From positions 211,776-258,169 of the forward strand of contig ML977006.1 of NCBI GenBank assembly GCA_010015675.1: DNA of 46,394 bases. Reading direction: 5' to 3'. This document shows, piece after piece, positions 32,672 to 45,000 of the stretch (position 1 is its first letter; each line of letters begins with the position of its first letter). This DNA is from Byssothecium circinans. Lineage: Eukaryota; Ascomycota; Dothideomycetes; Pleosporales; Massarinaceae. A program made the position numbers and the translations under genes. The notes under the pieces are model-generated. The model did not search any database. It was given only the letters and a program-made list of their open reading frames with translations, and was not told where the DNA came from.

Positions 32672-35599
32672 TATCTAACTTATAAGAACTTTCTTTATCT
32701 ACTTAATATATTCTTATATTATACCTAGCCTTCCTATAGTTACTATAGTAGTAAGTACCTAGTTATTATACCTTATACTTACTTTTTACTTTTACCCTTT
32801 TATAGTTCTAAACTATTTTTAATAGTTTAAAACTATTCTAGTCGATTATAGGACTATACTCTATAGTACTACCCTTTTAAAGATACTTATATTTATATAT
32901 TTTATACTTAGTTACTATTATAAGTTAATTCTTAAGCTCTTTAACATGTGCCTTTATTAGTGCGCTACTATATAGCATTAACTGAGTACCTTTAATAAGC
33001 TATAAAAGCCTACTATAAGCTACCTATAGTAATTAAGTAATACTAGTCCTTATAGTAATAAAAGGGTATAGCTAGTTATAAGACTTAAGTAGCGTAGTCT
33101 ATATCTATATATTAAGCCTATATAAGAATAGCTCTAAATACGCCTTTAAAGTTATTAGTAGCCTAGTTATAGTTTATTATAAGACTATTATATCTACCTA
33201 GGTAGAGCTAGGAAAGGATTTTATCCTAGAACTTTATTATAGTATTAATAAGAGTCTACTATCTATAAGTAGCCTAACTAGTAACTTTAGTCTAAAGCTC
33301 TATAATAGCTACTACTATAGTTAGCTAGCTAGGGTAGCTATACTAAGAAAAAGTATAGTCTTAGTACTCTATTAATGCTAAAGTAGCTAGTATCTAATTG
33401 CTATAGGTATTATAAAGGGTACTAAATAGTTTAAGTATAGTATTAAACTAGTAGGAAATTCTATCTAGCTAAATAGCTAGCTATTCTAGTATATCTTTAA
33501 GATAAGAAAGAATAAACTTATATTAGTCCTATTTAGTAAGTAGGGAAGCTAGCTTAGAGTAAAGATTAGTAAGTATATCTTAAATAAAAGCTATAATAGT
33601 TATTAAGCTCTTACTATTAAAGTTAAGGGGGGAATTACGTATCTACTTATCTTAAAGAAATAGTTAGTTAGTAAAGAGCTATAAATAGGTCTATATAATA
33701 GCTATAAAGCTTTATATTACTAGCTTAGTTATTATACTAACTAGTAAGATAAAGAGGTAACTAGTTTTAGGCTTAAAGCTAGTAGAGAAGTATTAAAAAG
33801 CGTTTAGATCTATAGGCTAGCCTTAAGAAGCCTAAGCTTATATATATAGGTTAGACTAGTCTAGTAAGCGTTAATAGTATTAGTTACCTTTAGAAAGCTT
33901 AGGGAAAGTTAACTAAGAAGCTATCCTAGCCTTTAATAATATAACTTTATTCTCTAAGTCTAGTATCTACTTCTTTTATTTATTTTCTACTTTAAGGGAG
34001 ACGTTAAGTTTTTTTTAATATTATAGGCCTTTTTCTTTACCTTATTACGTTTACGCTTTATATAATAGTATCCTTAATAGTAAAAATAAAGGATAGTAGA
34101 GACTACTATTAGTAGAGTACTTAACTAGTATTAGTTATACTTCTACTATTTATAGGTGTTAAAGCTACTAGGTAGAAAGCTAAGGTCCTTAAGTAGAAAT
34201 TCTAAAAGATTAATAGCGTCTTTAAGGTAGTTATCTAGGAAGCTCTTAATAAAAGTAGAGATACTAGCTTATCTATACTTAAAGCTCTTAGGTAATTAAT
34301 CTAGGGTTAGTACTATAGTCCTATCTAAAGGGCTAAAAAGCCTAGCTAGTTTAATATCTATAGGGTTATATAGAGGGCTAGAAGCTTATAGGGCTTTAAA
34401 GTTAAAAAAAAGCTTACTAAGCTAGTAAAGTATTATTAATAATACTTTATACTTTATTATTAATAGTCCTAGTAGTAAGTAGGGTAGACCTAAGAGTAAA
34501 GGGCTCTTTAAGAGCATTTCAAGAGCACGTATAGTAGGGTTTATTAAGTTCTTCTTAATAAGTTTTACTAGTAGAAGTCTTACGTATAGGTGCCTTACTA
34601 AGAAGAGCCTTACTAGTAGGGGTAGCGTCTTTATATTAATTATTATCTATTACAGGGTGTAGTTAAGATAGGGTAAAGAAAGGAAGGTTATAGGTATAAA
34701 AAGAAAATAGTAGATATTAAAGTAAGAGGGCTTTTTATAAAAGTAGGAGCAGGTAGAGTAGGGTAGTATAATAAGTTAAAGCTATATAAATAGCTTTCTT
34801 TTACGCTAGATAACTCATCTTAAGTGTACTTATTAGGCAAAGCTAGCAGCCTAATATAGCTAATTAGGTATACTTTTAGTATCTATAATAGCTTATTAGG
34901 TAAAGCTATAGTAGACTTAATAGTTAGGCTAGCTTAATTAAAGCTTATAATAGTAGCTAGTAAAGGGGAGCTAGCCTAGAGTCTAGTAACCCTAAAGAAA
35001 AAATTTAGGGTTAGTCTCTTATTATATAAGAGTAATTATATAGACTTAGGAAGTTAATAAAAGAGGTGTCTTATTACTAACTAGTTGTAGTTATAGAACA
35101 GACAAAATAAAAGATAAGAAGCTAAAGAGTAAAGAGGCTAAAGGGTATTTATAGCCTTAGAGAAGAGCGTTAGTAGTAGCGCCCCTAATAGCTAACTAAT
35201 ACCCCTACTTAGCTCTTAGTAAGGTATAAAGTAAAGAGTTTAGATAGTAAGCCTACTATCTAAAGTTAAAGGCTTTAGAAGGGCTAGCTAGGTGCCCTAA
35301 TACTATAGTACTTTACTATATTATATTAGTTAAGTAAGTAGTATATCTAATAGTTTAATATCTTAAGTAGAATTAATATAACCTTTAAGTACTACTTAGG
35401 CGTAGTAAATGCATAGGTAGACACTTTATTAAGGAGGAAGCAAGATATACTATAAGGTAATACTAATAAGAAAGTAAATGTTACTAAGGGGTATACTAAC
35501 TGAATCTTAATCCGTATTAGAGGAGGTTAGGGGGTATATAGTGTATACGTTAAGTAGTATGCTTTAGTAGTTTAAGAGGTAAATGTATAAAAGTAACTA

Positions 35600-36130
35600 A
35601 TTCTATAACTAATAATAGAATAACTAAGTATTAATCTAGGTAAGAGATAAACTATAGAGAGTTAACTATAAAAAACTAAAACTTAAAAGATAAAGGAAAT
35701 CTATCTAGTCTTTATACTACCTATTCTGTTCCTCTACTAAGTCCTTAATCCTATCCTAAGCTACTGCTCCTTTAGTTCCTAGGATCTCTATCTAATCCTA
35801 GGATCCATAAGATCTTTAAGCCTTAGTAGGATTGCGTTTACGTGACTAATGCACTAGCCCTACCTAACGCCCTACTATCTAATACTCTCTTTAAGTGTAT
35901 TATTCTTACGTAACTATACTTATATATTATCTTATAATATTATCCCCTTCTTTAAGGTTATTATCCTAATATCCTAAGTAGTGTATCTACTATGCTACTT
36001 CTCCTTATAGCTAATATATAAGTTATGCGTATCCCTAGTTACTTATAGTGTTATAGCCTCCTCTAGAGTTTTACTAACTTTTACCTAACTATACCTAAAG
36101 TTCTATTTAAGTTATTAACTATGCGCTATT
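35600..36130 (-). repeat. Possible LTR-like segment downstream of the Gypsy pol remnant
   Basis: Downstream of the minus-strand pol remnant lies non-coding sequence that read on the minus strand includes gggctagtgcattagtcacg and then a promoter-like A/T-rich stretch. It reminds me of fungal Gypsy LTRs. No matching second LTR or TG..CA ends can be confirmed by eye, so this is tentative. Confidence 0.25.
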
Positions 36131-36168
36131 ACTATTATACTAACTAAATTTATTTTTAAGGACTAGAG

Positions 36169-36620
36169 ATGACACCTAGTTATAAACGCTATTAGAAGCG
36201 CAAGCTTTATTATTTTATAGATGCAGCTATAGGTTAGTATGCTACCTATATTTAAGTTTACGCTAAGTACAGTTTATTTATCCCTAAAGAGGAGTAAGAG
36301 AAAGTGTAAACTAAAAAAGAAGAAAAGTAAATTATGCTTTTTTATTCTAAGGTAAAAGCTGCGTGGCTTTAAGCTAAGTTCACTTAGCTTTACGTAGAGC
36401 TAGCTAAGTTAGAAGCCTATAAGTACTCCTTTATAAACTAAGATTATTATATCCTAACTATAATAGATGCTACTTAAGAGGTAAAGACTTTAAAAAGTAT
36501 AGAGACTACTATTTTAGCTAAACTACTACTATCTAAACTATTATTAACTAACCTAGGCTAGTTATAGGCTAATCCTTCTTTAACTTCTTTTAATTCTTCC
36601 TTATCTTTTAACTTTTCTAC
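36169..36620 (+). pseudogene. RIP-damaged antisense frame beside the Gypsy pol remnant
   Basis: From an ATG at 36169-36171 the plus strand gives a protein-like frame (MTPSYKRY, KRKLYYFIDAAIG, YSLFIPKEE, KVKAAWL, YVELAKLEAYKYSFI) broken by several TAG/TAA at positions consistent with former Gln or Trp codons. It is oriented opposite to pol and lies just beyond its chromodomain-like end. It may be an accessory antisense ORF of this retrotransposon family, or another element's remnant. I do not recognise it. Confidence 0.35.
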
Positions 36621-38790
36621 TTTCCTAGTAAATATAGAGTTATTACTTTTAAATACTACTAGTAGTAGTCCTTTACTAATTACTTATAGTTTATAAAATT
36701 CTATATTAGTTCCTAGGTATTCTAGCTATCTAGCTAGTTCTTCTACTTAACTAAGTATTTTTACTAATAATTAAACTTCTATAGGTCCCTAATCTCTTTA
36801 ACCTTATAGTTTTTATTTTTAAGCTTAATTTACGTCTTAACTTCAGCGTCTAGTAGTACTAGTTTAAGGAGTAATTTATAAAAGATAAGGTATATACGCA
36901 TGCCTTTAGGAAGCTTTAGCTTAAACGTTACTAGTCCCTTAGCCTCTAGGATCTAGAATAGTCCTATTTAGAGGTTATCTAGTTCATTACATAGTTATTT
37001 AGTTTTTAAATTTTTTTATAATAGGAAAACTTTATCCCCCTTTTTAAGGGTTAGTCTCTTAAGCCTTTTCTTATTTACTAATTTAGCTATTATAAGGTTC
37101 CTTTAAGTAATTCGTTAGCTTAATTTATTATGTAATTTATAAAGAAGTTATGCCTTATTATTAGCCCTAGCTAAAAGACTCTTAACGTCCTTAAGATCTT
37201 AATAAGCAACTAGCTTATATCCATAATTCGCGTAGTGTGGTAAGTATCCTATTATTAAAGATCTTATACTATTATAGGCTAGTTATGCCGTTAGTAGAAG
37301 TTTAACCTAGTTATCCTATAGCTTATTAGCGTATATTCTTAGATACTATTCTAGTATCTAGTTTATTCATTCTATCTAACCATCTATCTAAGGGTGAAAG
37401 CTAGTTAAAAGCTTCTTATTAACTCTAAGCTTTGCTAGGAACGTGCTCTAATACTTAGAGGTAAATAGTGTTCTATAATTAGTAATAAATTATTCTAGCG
37501 CACTATATTAACTAATAAGTGCCTTAGTTACTTTATAAGCTATTTCTTTAGCCGTAACTATTTCTTCTATAGGTATAAATATTGATGCTTTAGTTAATTA
37601 GTTAACGATTACTAATATTAAGTCGCATAGCTATACTAATCTAGGTTTTAATAATTTTAGGAGTTTTATAATGAAGTCTATCGTAACGCTAATCCATAGG
37701 TGTACGGGTGGTTTTAGTAATTAGAGTAATCTATAGGGCTTATATCTCTTAGGCTTATTCTTAAAATAGGCTAAATAGTTACCTATTGCGTTCTAAACTA
37801 CTCTTCATACATTAGGTATTAAGTACTTATTTAAAATTTATTAAACTATTTTATTAATCCTTAGGTGTCTATATTCTTTAGATTTATATAGCTTCTATAT
37901 TAGGGTTAGTACGTAAGCTTTATAAGGTATAATCTACTATTTCTTATCTTAGTGTAGTTCTATCCTAAGGTACTTAACTAAGTTATATTCTACCCTCTAT
38001 TCTAGGGTTAATTAACTATAATCTATAAAGTCGTGTAGTTTTAGCCTCTAGTAAGCTATCCTAGCTACTTATTAGTATTTAGTTAGTCTTTAGGTAAGCT
38101 CTTTAAGCTTTCTATCCTATAGCTACGTGACCTTAGTTACCTTAGCTAGCTATCTAACTAAAGTTCCTTAGAATAACCATGGCTAGTTATAGGCTAATTA
38201 TTTATCTACTTCTTTTTATAGAATTGCATTATGCGTAATAAGTTAATTTGTTTCCTAAAGGTTAGATCTTTAGCTAAGAGCGTCCATCACTCTATTTAGT
38301 AATCCTAGGTAATAGTGTACTTTAAAGTTATAGCTAGCTATTATCTTAGCCTATCTAACCTATTATTAGTTAAGTTTCTTAGTTGTTATAAAACCTATTA
38401 AGTCCTAGTAATCTAAATATACCTCTACCTAGTACTTAGCGCTAACTAACTAGACTTACTATTATTTAAAGGCATCTACTATTACTAGTAGCTTTTTATT
38501 ATAAACGTTATAATTAAGTTCTACTCTTAAGAACTTTTAAGAGTAGTAGAATACTAGTCTCTATTTCCTATTATTACTTTACTATAAAAGAATTACTCTT
38601 AAGGTATAATCTAATACATCTATCTCTACTTATAGTAGTTATTCTAAATCGTGCATCTATAATATAGGGGCTCATAAGAATAGTTTTTTTTAGCTTTTTA
38701 AAAGCCTCTTACTATTCTTATTTTTATTAGAATCCTTTTTCCTTCTTAGTAATTTCTATAAGTAGTGCTGTAGTCTTTAAGTATCCCTTA
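36600..38790 (-). pseudogene. Ty3/Gypsy retrotransposon pol remnant (RT thumb, RNase H, integrase, chromodomain-like)
   Basis: Reading the minus strand with RIP stops noted as *, the order is: RT thumb/connection at ~38790-38640 (IKGYLKTTALLIEITKKE, EAFKKLKKTIL); RNase H region at ~38400-38250 (ASYNFKVHYYLG followed by MDALS, matching the usual Y-x-P-G-x-N-x-x-A-D-A-L-S end); integrase at ~37800-37310 (PPVHLWISVTIDFIKLL, VIVN*LTKASIFIP, TLFTSKYQSTFL, LLTSFHP*IDG*IE); a post-integrase KKGDKVFLL and LKLPKGMRIYLIFYKLLL near 37060-36880; and a degraded chromodomain-like end near 36790-36670. Many Gln codons are TAG/TAA, and the second catalytic Asp of integrase reads Asn. gag, protease and most of RT are missing because the element is cut at ~38790. 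Confidence 0.82.
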
Positions 38791-39040
38791 ATTTTGCGGA
38801 GTGAGGAACGAGCGTAGCAAATCTACAATCCAAATCGCGCCTAAGGGCTTCCAAAAAATCGCATTTTGACGTACTTCTACCTATTGAATTTCATTGCTGA
38901 TTTTTCTATATATGCTAAAAACTATACCCTTGATAGTTCTACTAATAGCAGCCTATATTTAATTCATTATAATAGGTATGCGTGGATAAAACAGTGTTTT
39001 TTGAATGATGTTCTTCAGAATCACGACTAATACGCGTGTC

Positions 39041-42000
39041 GCGTGTCCTGTATTAGGCAGTGAAACAGGGGCTTAGGGTCTAAAAGCTGCTTGCGCCACT
39101 TTATCTACCAGCTACTGCATGCGGCAACATGACTAAACCCTATTTTGTGAAGAAAAAATTCGCTACACTATAGGCCTAATACCTCGCAACACTACCTAAT
39201 ACTACTTCCCTCCATCCACGTACCCTTACACGTTATTATGGATGTTCCATACTGCAATCACTACAACGCACCTCTTACGCCTGGGGTTAATTAATTTCGT
39301 AATAATAAATAGAAGAAGAACTATCAGGCTTGCCTTACAGTTACTTAGAGTTATAAACGGCGAGCGAATACGTTAGAGCATAAAGCTGCACCCCCTATAA
39401 AGTATTACGTAACGCTAACGTTAGACTCTAGTCCTTTATCTAGTATTCTCCGTACTCTAACGCTAGTCTAACCTTAATCTATACTAACGTCTACGCTGCA
39501 TGCGCTAACCGCACTAGGGACTCCACTCAAGCAGCAGCTTCTTCATGCGGCTAGTATTAGTCTTAGTATCAGGCCACTATCTTAGTCTTTAAATACGTTG
39601 CTATTACCTTACCTATCCTAACTTCCCCCGTTAGCACTACTAAGCGCCACAACTCCTATTAAACCCCTATCATCATTATAAACGCTTTCTAGTCAACTAT
39701 TACTATAGATGGCCACGATACATTCTACATCACAGCCGTGGTATTTACAACAGCAAGGGGAGGGTGTTTTATAGAATACCCCTCCATCTTTAGTGCAATC
39801 ACGCGATACTTGCTCTAGTATTAGTCCTAGTATTAGTTGTACAACCTATACAGCAGCTAAGTCTAAAGAACATGTGGTTGACGAGTTAGATGATAGTATA
39901 GTAGTAGCTAAGTCTTAAGAACATGTAGTTAATAAGTTTAATAATAGTGTAGATAGAGAGATACTTATAGAAGTAGAAGAGAATATATATGACTTCCCTC
40001 TAGAAGAGCCTCTATTATGAATTCAGGACAACAGTTCCCATCTTTCTGATCCTGCATTATCTAATTAAGATAAAACGTATATCTCTACGTTTTACAACGC
40101 ACTTAAGAAAGAAGAGATAGAGACGTGTATAATTTGCAACTATTATTAGTTTTACCTAAATGTTTGCCGTAGGGAATATGCTGCCTATTTAACTAATCAC
40201 GTTAAACATGGTACTAAAGAGGATTAGGTGCCTATATTTAGTACTACAAATAATATAGATCTAGGTGTAATACCTAACCTCCCTTCTCTTACTAATGTTA
40301 AGGAGATGCTTATTGCCTAGGTTCACTGTTTTATGCAGATATGTCAGCATCATGGGCAGTAGTATAAGTATAGAGGGCATATATATTATTTCACCATTAA
40401 TATAGCTAGGGTATTTTCAAGGCTTCCTATCCTTCTATCTAAGCTTGATATTATTATCCTTAAACTACTACATTTAGATGAGGATGACTACGCTTCAGTT
40501 AAACGTCAATTCAAGAAGAGTTGGAAAGTAAGGCGCACTGTAGTGTTGCGTTGGCTGTAATAGTTAAAGGCACATCACTCTAGATACAGTAATATTATTA
40601 TTAATAATAAGGCTATTCAAGAACTCCCTATTAATGGGTATGTAGATGATTAATTTACTATGCTTTAGCATAGGGATATAGACATTAGGCTAGGGATTAT
40701 CCTAATACGCAAGAGCTAGTGTCGCCATCCTATACGCTAGACTATTTACCCCTACCATCTATACCTACTGTAACCACCTATACACTAGATAGGTTACCAC
40801 CTAATACTAGGCCTAATACTAGCGCGGATTCCTACTACGATGGTAGCTCAATTTTTGATAAGGATGATAATGACGATAATGGAGCTAACACGACCGTAGT
40901 TCCTAATATTATTCCTAATGTTAGTAAATTTAAGACTTTGCATCATCAAATCTAATCAAGACCTTCCTACCTTACTATGGGCTTAGTGCGAAGGACACCT
41001 ATTTCTGAATATAGCAATTAGGAAAAGATTCTTAGTCTTGCATTTCCCACCTTGTATCTAAATAGAATTAGTAACTATATGCAACTAAGGATGCGGGAGG
41101 TTACATATGCGGACTATGTTTAGCACATAATAAGCTATAAGGATGGACGTTTTACTCATCACTCACGTTTCCATTTTGCTACCTTTAATACGCTTCTCCG
41201 CAGGCAAACTACTATAAAGGCAGGTTTCTTTATAAGGAAGACACTAGACAGCGCTTCTATGATAGCTAAGGATATTCAAGCTCAGTTTAACAGCGCTGAT
41301 GGTGGGCAGAGTTTGATTAACGCTATAGTATAGTTCTCTACCTCTATTTAAGGTTCTTATGCGTATTAGAAAGTAGAGGGTATAAACCTAAAGGCTATAG
41401 TACGTGTAGTCTACCTAATACCTAGCTAATACCCTTATTATTAACATCTAACTTTTATTAATAAGTTCATTAGCTGCGATGTCCTTATCTATTTGTTATA
41501 TACTCTACTGCGGATTACCATTAGGCTGATCTCATAAGATTTATAGGAGAGGAGGCCTTTACTAAGTGGTAGACTACAACTAATGCACGTCAAGTAAGGC
41601 TAGCATAGGATTTCATACGCGATAACCTACATATTATTGCTTACTAGTTCTACCGTTGATTTAAACTATTTAAGAAGCATATTATAACGCCTAAGTTCAA
41701 CCTTATTGACTTCTAGCATCATTATAAGTAGTAGGGCCGTGGTAGTACTCATAACCATGGCCTATACTACTATAGGGATGTACCTCATCCTAATCAGTAT
41801 TTGGCTCAGAATGCTACTAAGCTTAAGAAGTGACGATTAGCAAAGTATTAGGGCTATTACATTAGCGCTGTTCATCCTAACCCACACAAGGCTACTCTAG
41901 AGCATTCATATGGCTCCCCCTTATCTCTTGCATTTAATCAGATGGTTTTTAACTTTCATGAACTTGCTACTATCTTGACTAAGTGCTACATGCATGTATG

Positions 42001-45000
42001 TCATCTTAGTTACTGCTAAAGGAAAAATAAGAAGATAGGTAAGGTAGTCTATTACTTTAAGGCTCCTTAGCCACGTATAGCTAATCCCTACTTTGCTAAA
42101 TTAGCTAGGAAGTCTTTTTACCGTCTCTACGCTTAACGGAATCATCCACTTCTAAACGCGTACTGTTAAACTCTAGTATTAGGCTAGCAGGCTAATACTA
42201 ATATATAGCCCTGCACTAGTACTACAGGTGTTGTTTAATATGTTAGTCTATATGTTAGCAAGGTAGAGCAGCAGACGACGTCGTTTAAGGATATGGCTAC
42301 TGAGATACTACCTCATATCTAGTCCGAGAATGCTATGTTCAAGTTTATGGCAAAGTTAATAAACAAATTAGCGGGCTAGAAGGACTATAGCGCTTAGGAA
42401 GTTTACTACATCCTCTTTAATCTGCCCCTCACGGATTATAGTCATACTATTCTTAACGTTAACCTTCGTTGTAAGGAGGATTAGCCTAAGACGTACGTCT
42501 TTCAAGCTAATCATTAAGTTGATGATGAAGTGTTTAAGGAAGATACACCTTAGTTTACTAAGGGCCGTTCTGTACTAGTAAAATACAAGGAGAGGCCTCT
42601 ATCACTTAAAGCTATATCCTATTTAGACTACCTTCTTTATTATAACCATGTAAAGAATTAAGTTAGGCCCTAGGCTAGGCCTAGGATTTTGAAGTTTTAC
42701 CCTCTATACTCTCCTAAGTTAGATAGGGAAGACTTCTCTCGCGTTAAGCTTATGCTACATCATCCATTTCAACAGGTATTAGATGTAAGGACCTTTGCCG
42801 GCCAGGAGTACTAGTTATTCTTACAAGCCTATCGGAACTGCCTGTTAGTATGCAATCACCCTTTACCCGATAGCTTTGGAGAGGTGTTACCTAAAAACGA
42901 GGAAGAAGATCCAGATTAGGAAGACGTGGATTTAGCGGATAAGTTATCATAGAATAAGCTTACTAGTCGTCTCCCTAGTGCTAATAGTGTTATCATTAAT
43001 AAGGATAACCTAGGCAGTCAGCCAGTTAATCTAGAGAAGGATTAGAACGTACCTAAGTATAAGGATAGTTACGGCCTTAATGCACGTTAATATTAGAAGG
43101 AGATGAAGATAGCTCATCTAGTTAATTACGCTACTAGACCTAATACCTCGCCTAATACCCTTCAGTCTAAATAGCGGCTACTATTCAATCTTATTATCAA
43201 TCATTATCAAGCCTACCTAGATGGGAATAGGCCAGAGCAGCTTCTTCTTAACCTTGACGGCCAGGGTGGTACTAGAAAGACGTACGCTATTAAGGTTATA
43301 ACCTCTACTATAGATAATATTGTAAGGGCTTTAAAGAAGAAATCACCTATTATATAGTGCGCACCAACTGGAGTAGCCACTTTTCTTATTTTAAGAAAGA
43401 CTATCCACTCTACCTTCCGCATACTAATTTAACCTTCTAGTGGTGTGCTTCCACCTCTTACTCTAGCAGCGTTAGCTTAGACCTAAGCGCTATTTACTAA
43501 TGTTTATTACCTTATTATAGATGAGAAGTCTATGGTAGGGCTAACAACACTAGCGTGGTTAGATATAAGGTACCGTGAGATCTTTCTAGCATAGGCTAGC
43601 TATCCTTTTAGTAGTTTAAATATTATCCTAGCTAGTGATTTTTACTAGTTACCCCCTATTACGAGAAGGCCTATATTCAATACTATAAAGAGCTACAGCT
43701 CTTCAGATACAGCTAGTGCGGCGCTATATAAACTATTTACTAGAACTATTGTTCTAGATGTAGTTATGCGCTAGCAAGGTTCTAAACAGGCTTCCTTCCA
43801 TAATGCTCTTGCACGTATCCGTGAGGAGAAGCCTAATGTCCATGACTAGCTTCTCCTTATGAAACGCTGCAGCGTTGAGCTTAGCGAGGTAGAACGGAAC
43901 TCCTTTAATTCTACCTTGCGTATATGCGCAAAGAGGATAGAGGTAGCTGCTATTAATCATAACTGCCTCTAGGACTCTAGCCAGCCTATCCTTATTTTAC
44001 AGGCCACACATGATAGTTAAGATTAAGAGAAGGTGTCTACTAAGGATGCGGGGAATCTCTATAACTAGCTCCTTGTATTTATTAGTGCCTGGGTTATGCT
44101 ACTTAACAATATCTAGACAGAGCGTGGTTTAGTTAATGGGGCTATAGGGGTTATTAATAATATCCTTTAGCAGCCTAATACCTAGGATTGTCGCAAGGCT
44201 ACACTAAAGGCGGTATTAGTCGCTATAGATAAGTATGATAGGCTGTGTCTTTACAGCCTTCTAGATAGTACAAAGGTTATTCTAGTGTTTCCTCTTATTT
44301 AGGAATTTACTGTTAATTAGAGTATGCATGTGCGTATTTAATTCCCTATTACACTTGCCTAGGCTATTACAGTTCATAAATCCTAGGGTTTAAGTATGGA
44401 TAAGGCTGTGATCACGGTTAGTAAGGAGCAAGATCACTGCCCTAGCTTAATGTACGTTGCGCTTTTAAGGGTTAAGACTGTTAATAGTTTAATGTTTAAG
44501 GATGTGTTTTCCTATCAGCGGTTAAAGCAAAAGAGAAGCAAGGTGTTAGAGATGCGAGAGTGGGATATAAGGCGTAGGGCGCGTCATCACGTCATAGTGC
44601 AGCAGACTATTTTCTAGGTCTAATACCTAGACTAATACCACTATCATTAAGAGGTTTTGCGAGGGTGGTTTCCTATAATATAAGCATTCCTATAAAAGTT
44701 TCCCTAATCTATCTAGATAGATAGAGCGCCTAATACTACAGCCTAATACTCCATGACTATATCCCAATCCCTAGAGTATATAGTCTCTGTGTCTATACTA
44801 TCTACTAAATACAGACTTAGATTAATGTCACCCTCATCGCCTAGCCTCTTAAGCTCTATGAATTTCATAATGTTAGGCATCTTTACACTATTATTATAGC
44901 CTTGATAGGGAACCTCTAGCTTAATACCTTCTATTGCATCTTCTTCCATTTGCACACCTTCCATTGGTTCGCCTTGGGAAGTATTCTCTGTAGGAAGTTC

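Larger units (their letters stand above)
31440..38790. repeat. TA-rich, RIP-degraded repeat block
   Basis: Composition switches abruptly to a texture dominated by ta, cta, tag and tata, with very few ca or tg dinucleotides over kilobases. This is the signature of repeat-induced point mutation (CpA to TpA on both strands). All six frames are littered with TAG/TAA. Identifiable contents are the inverted-repeat element at 31686-32671 and the Gypsy remnant at 36600-38790. Between 32674 and ~36100 I cannot name the parent element; both strands give long pseudo-open frames if TAG/TAA are read as Gln. Confidence 0.85.

Noticed and set aside
33040..35560. Possible tyrosine-recombinase (Starship captain) or LINE remnant in the TA-rich block
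   Set aside because: Reading TAG/TAA as Gln gives long pseudo-frames on both strands, and no catalytic motif could be placed on either, so no assignment is made.
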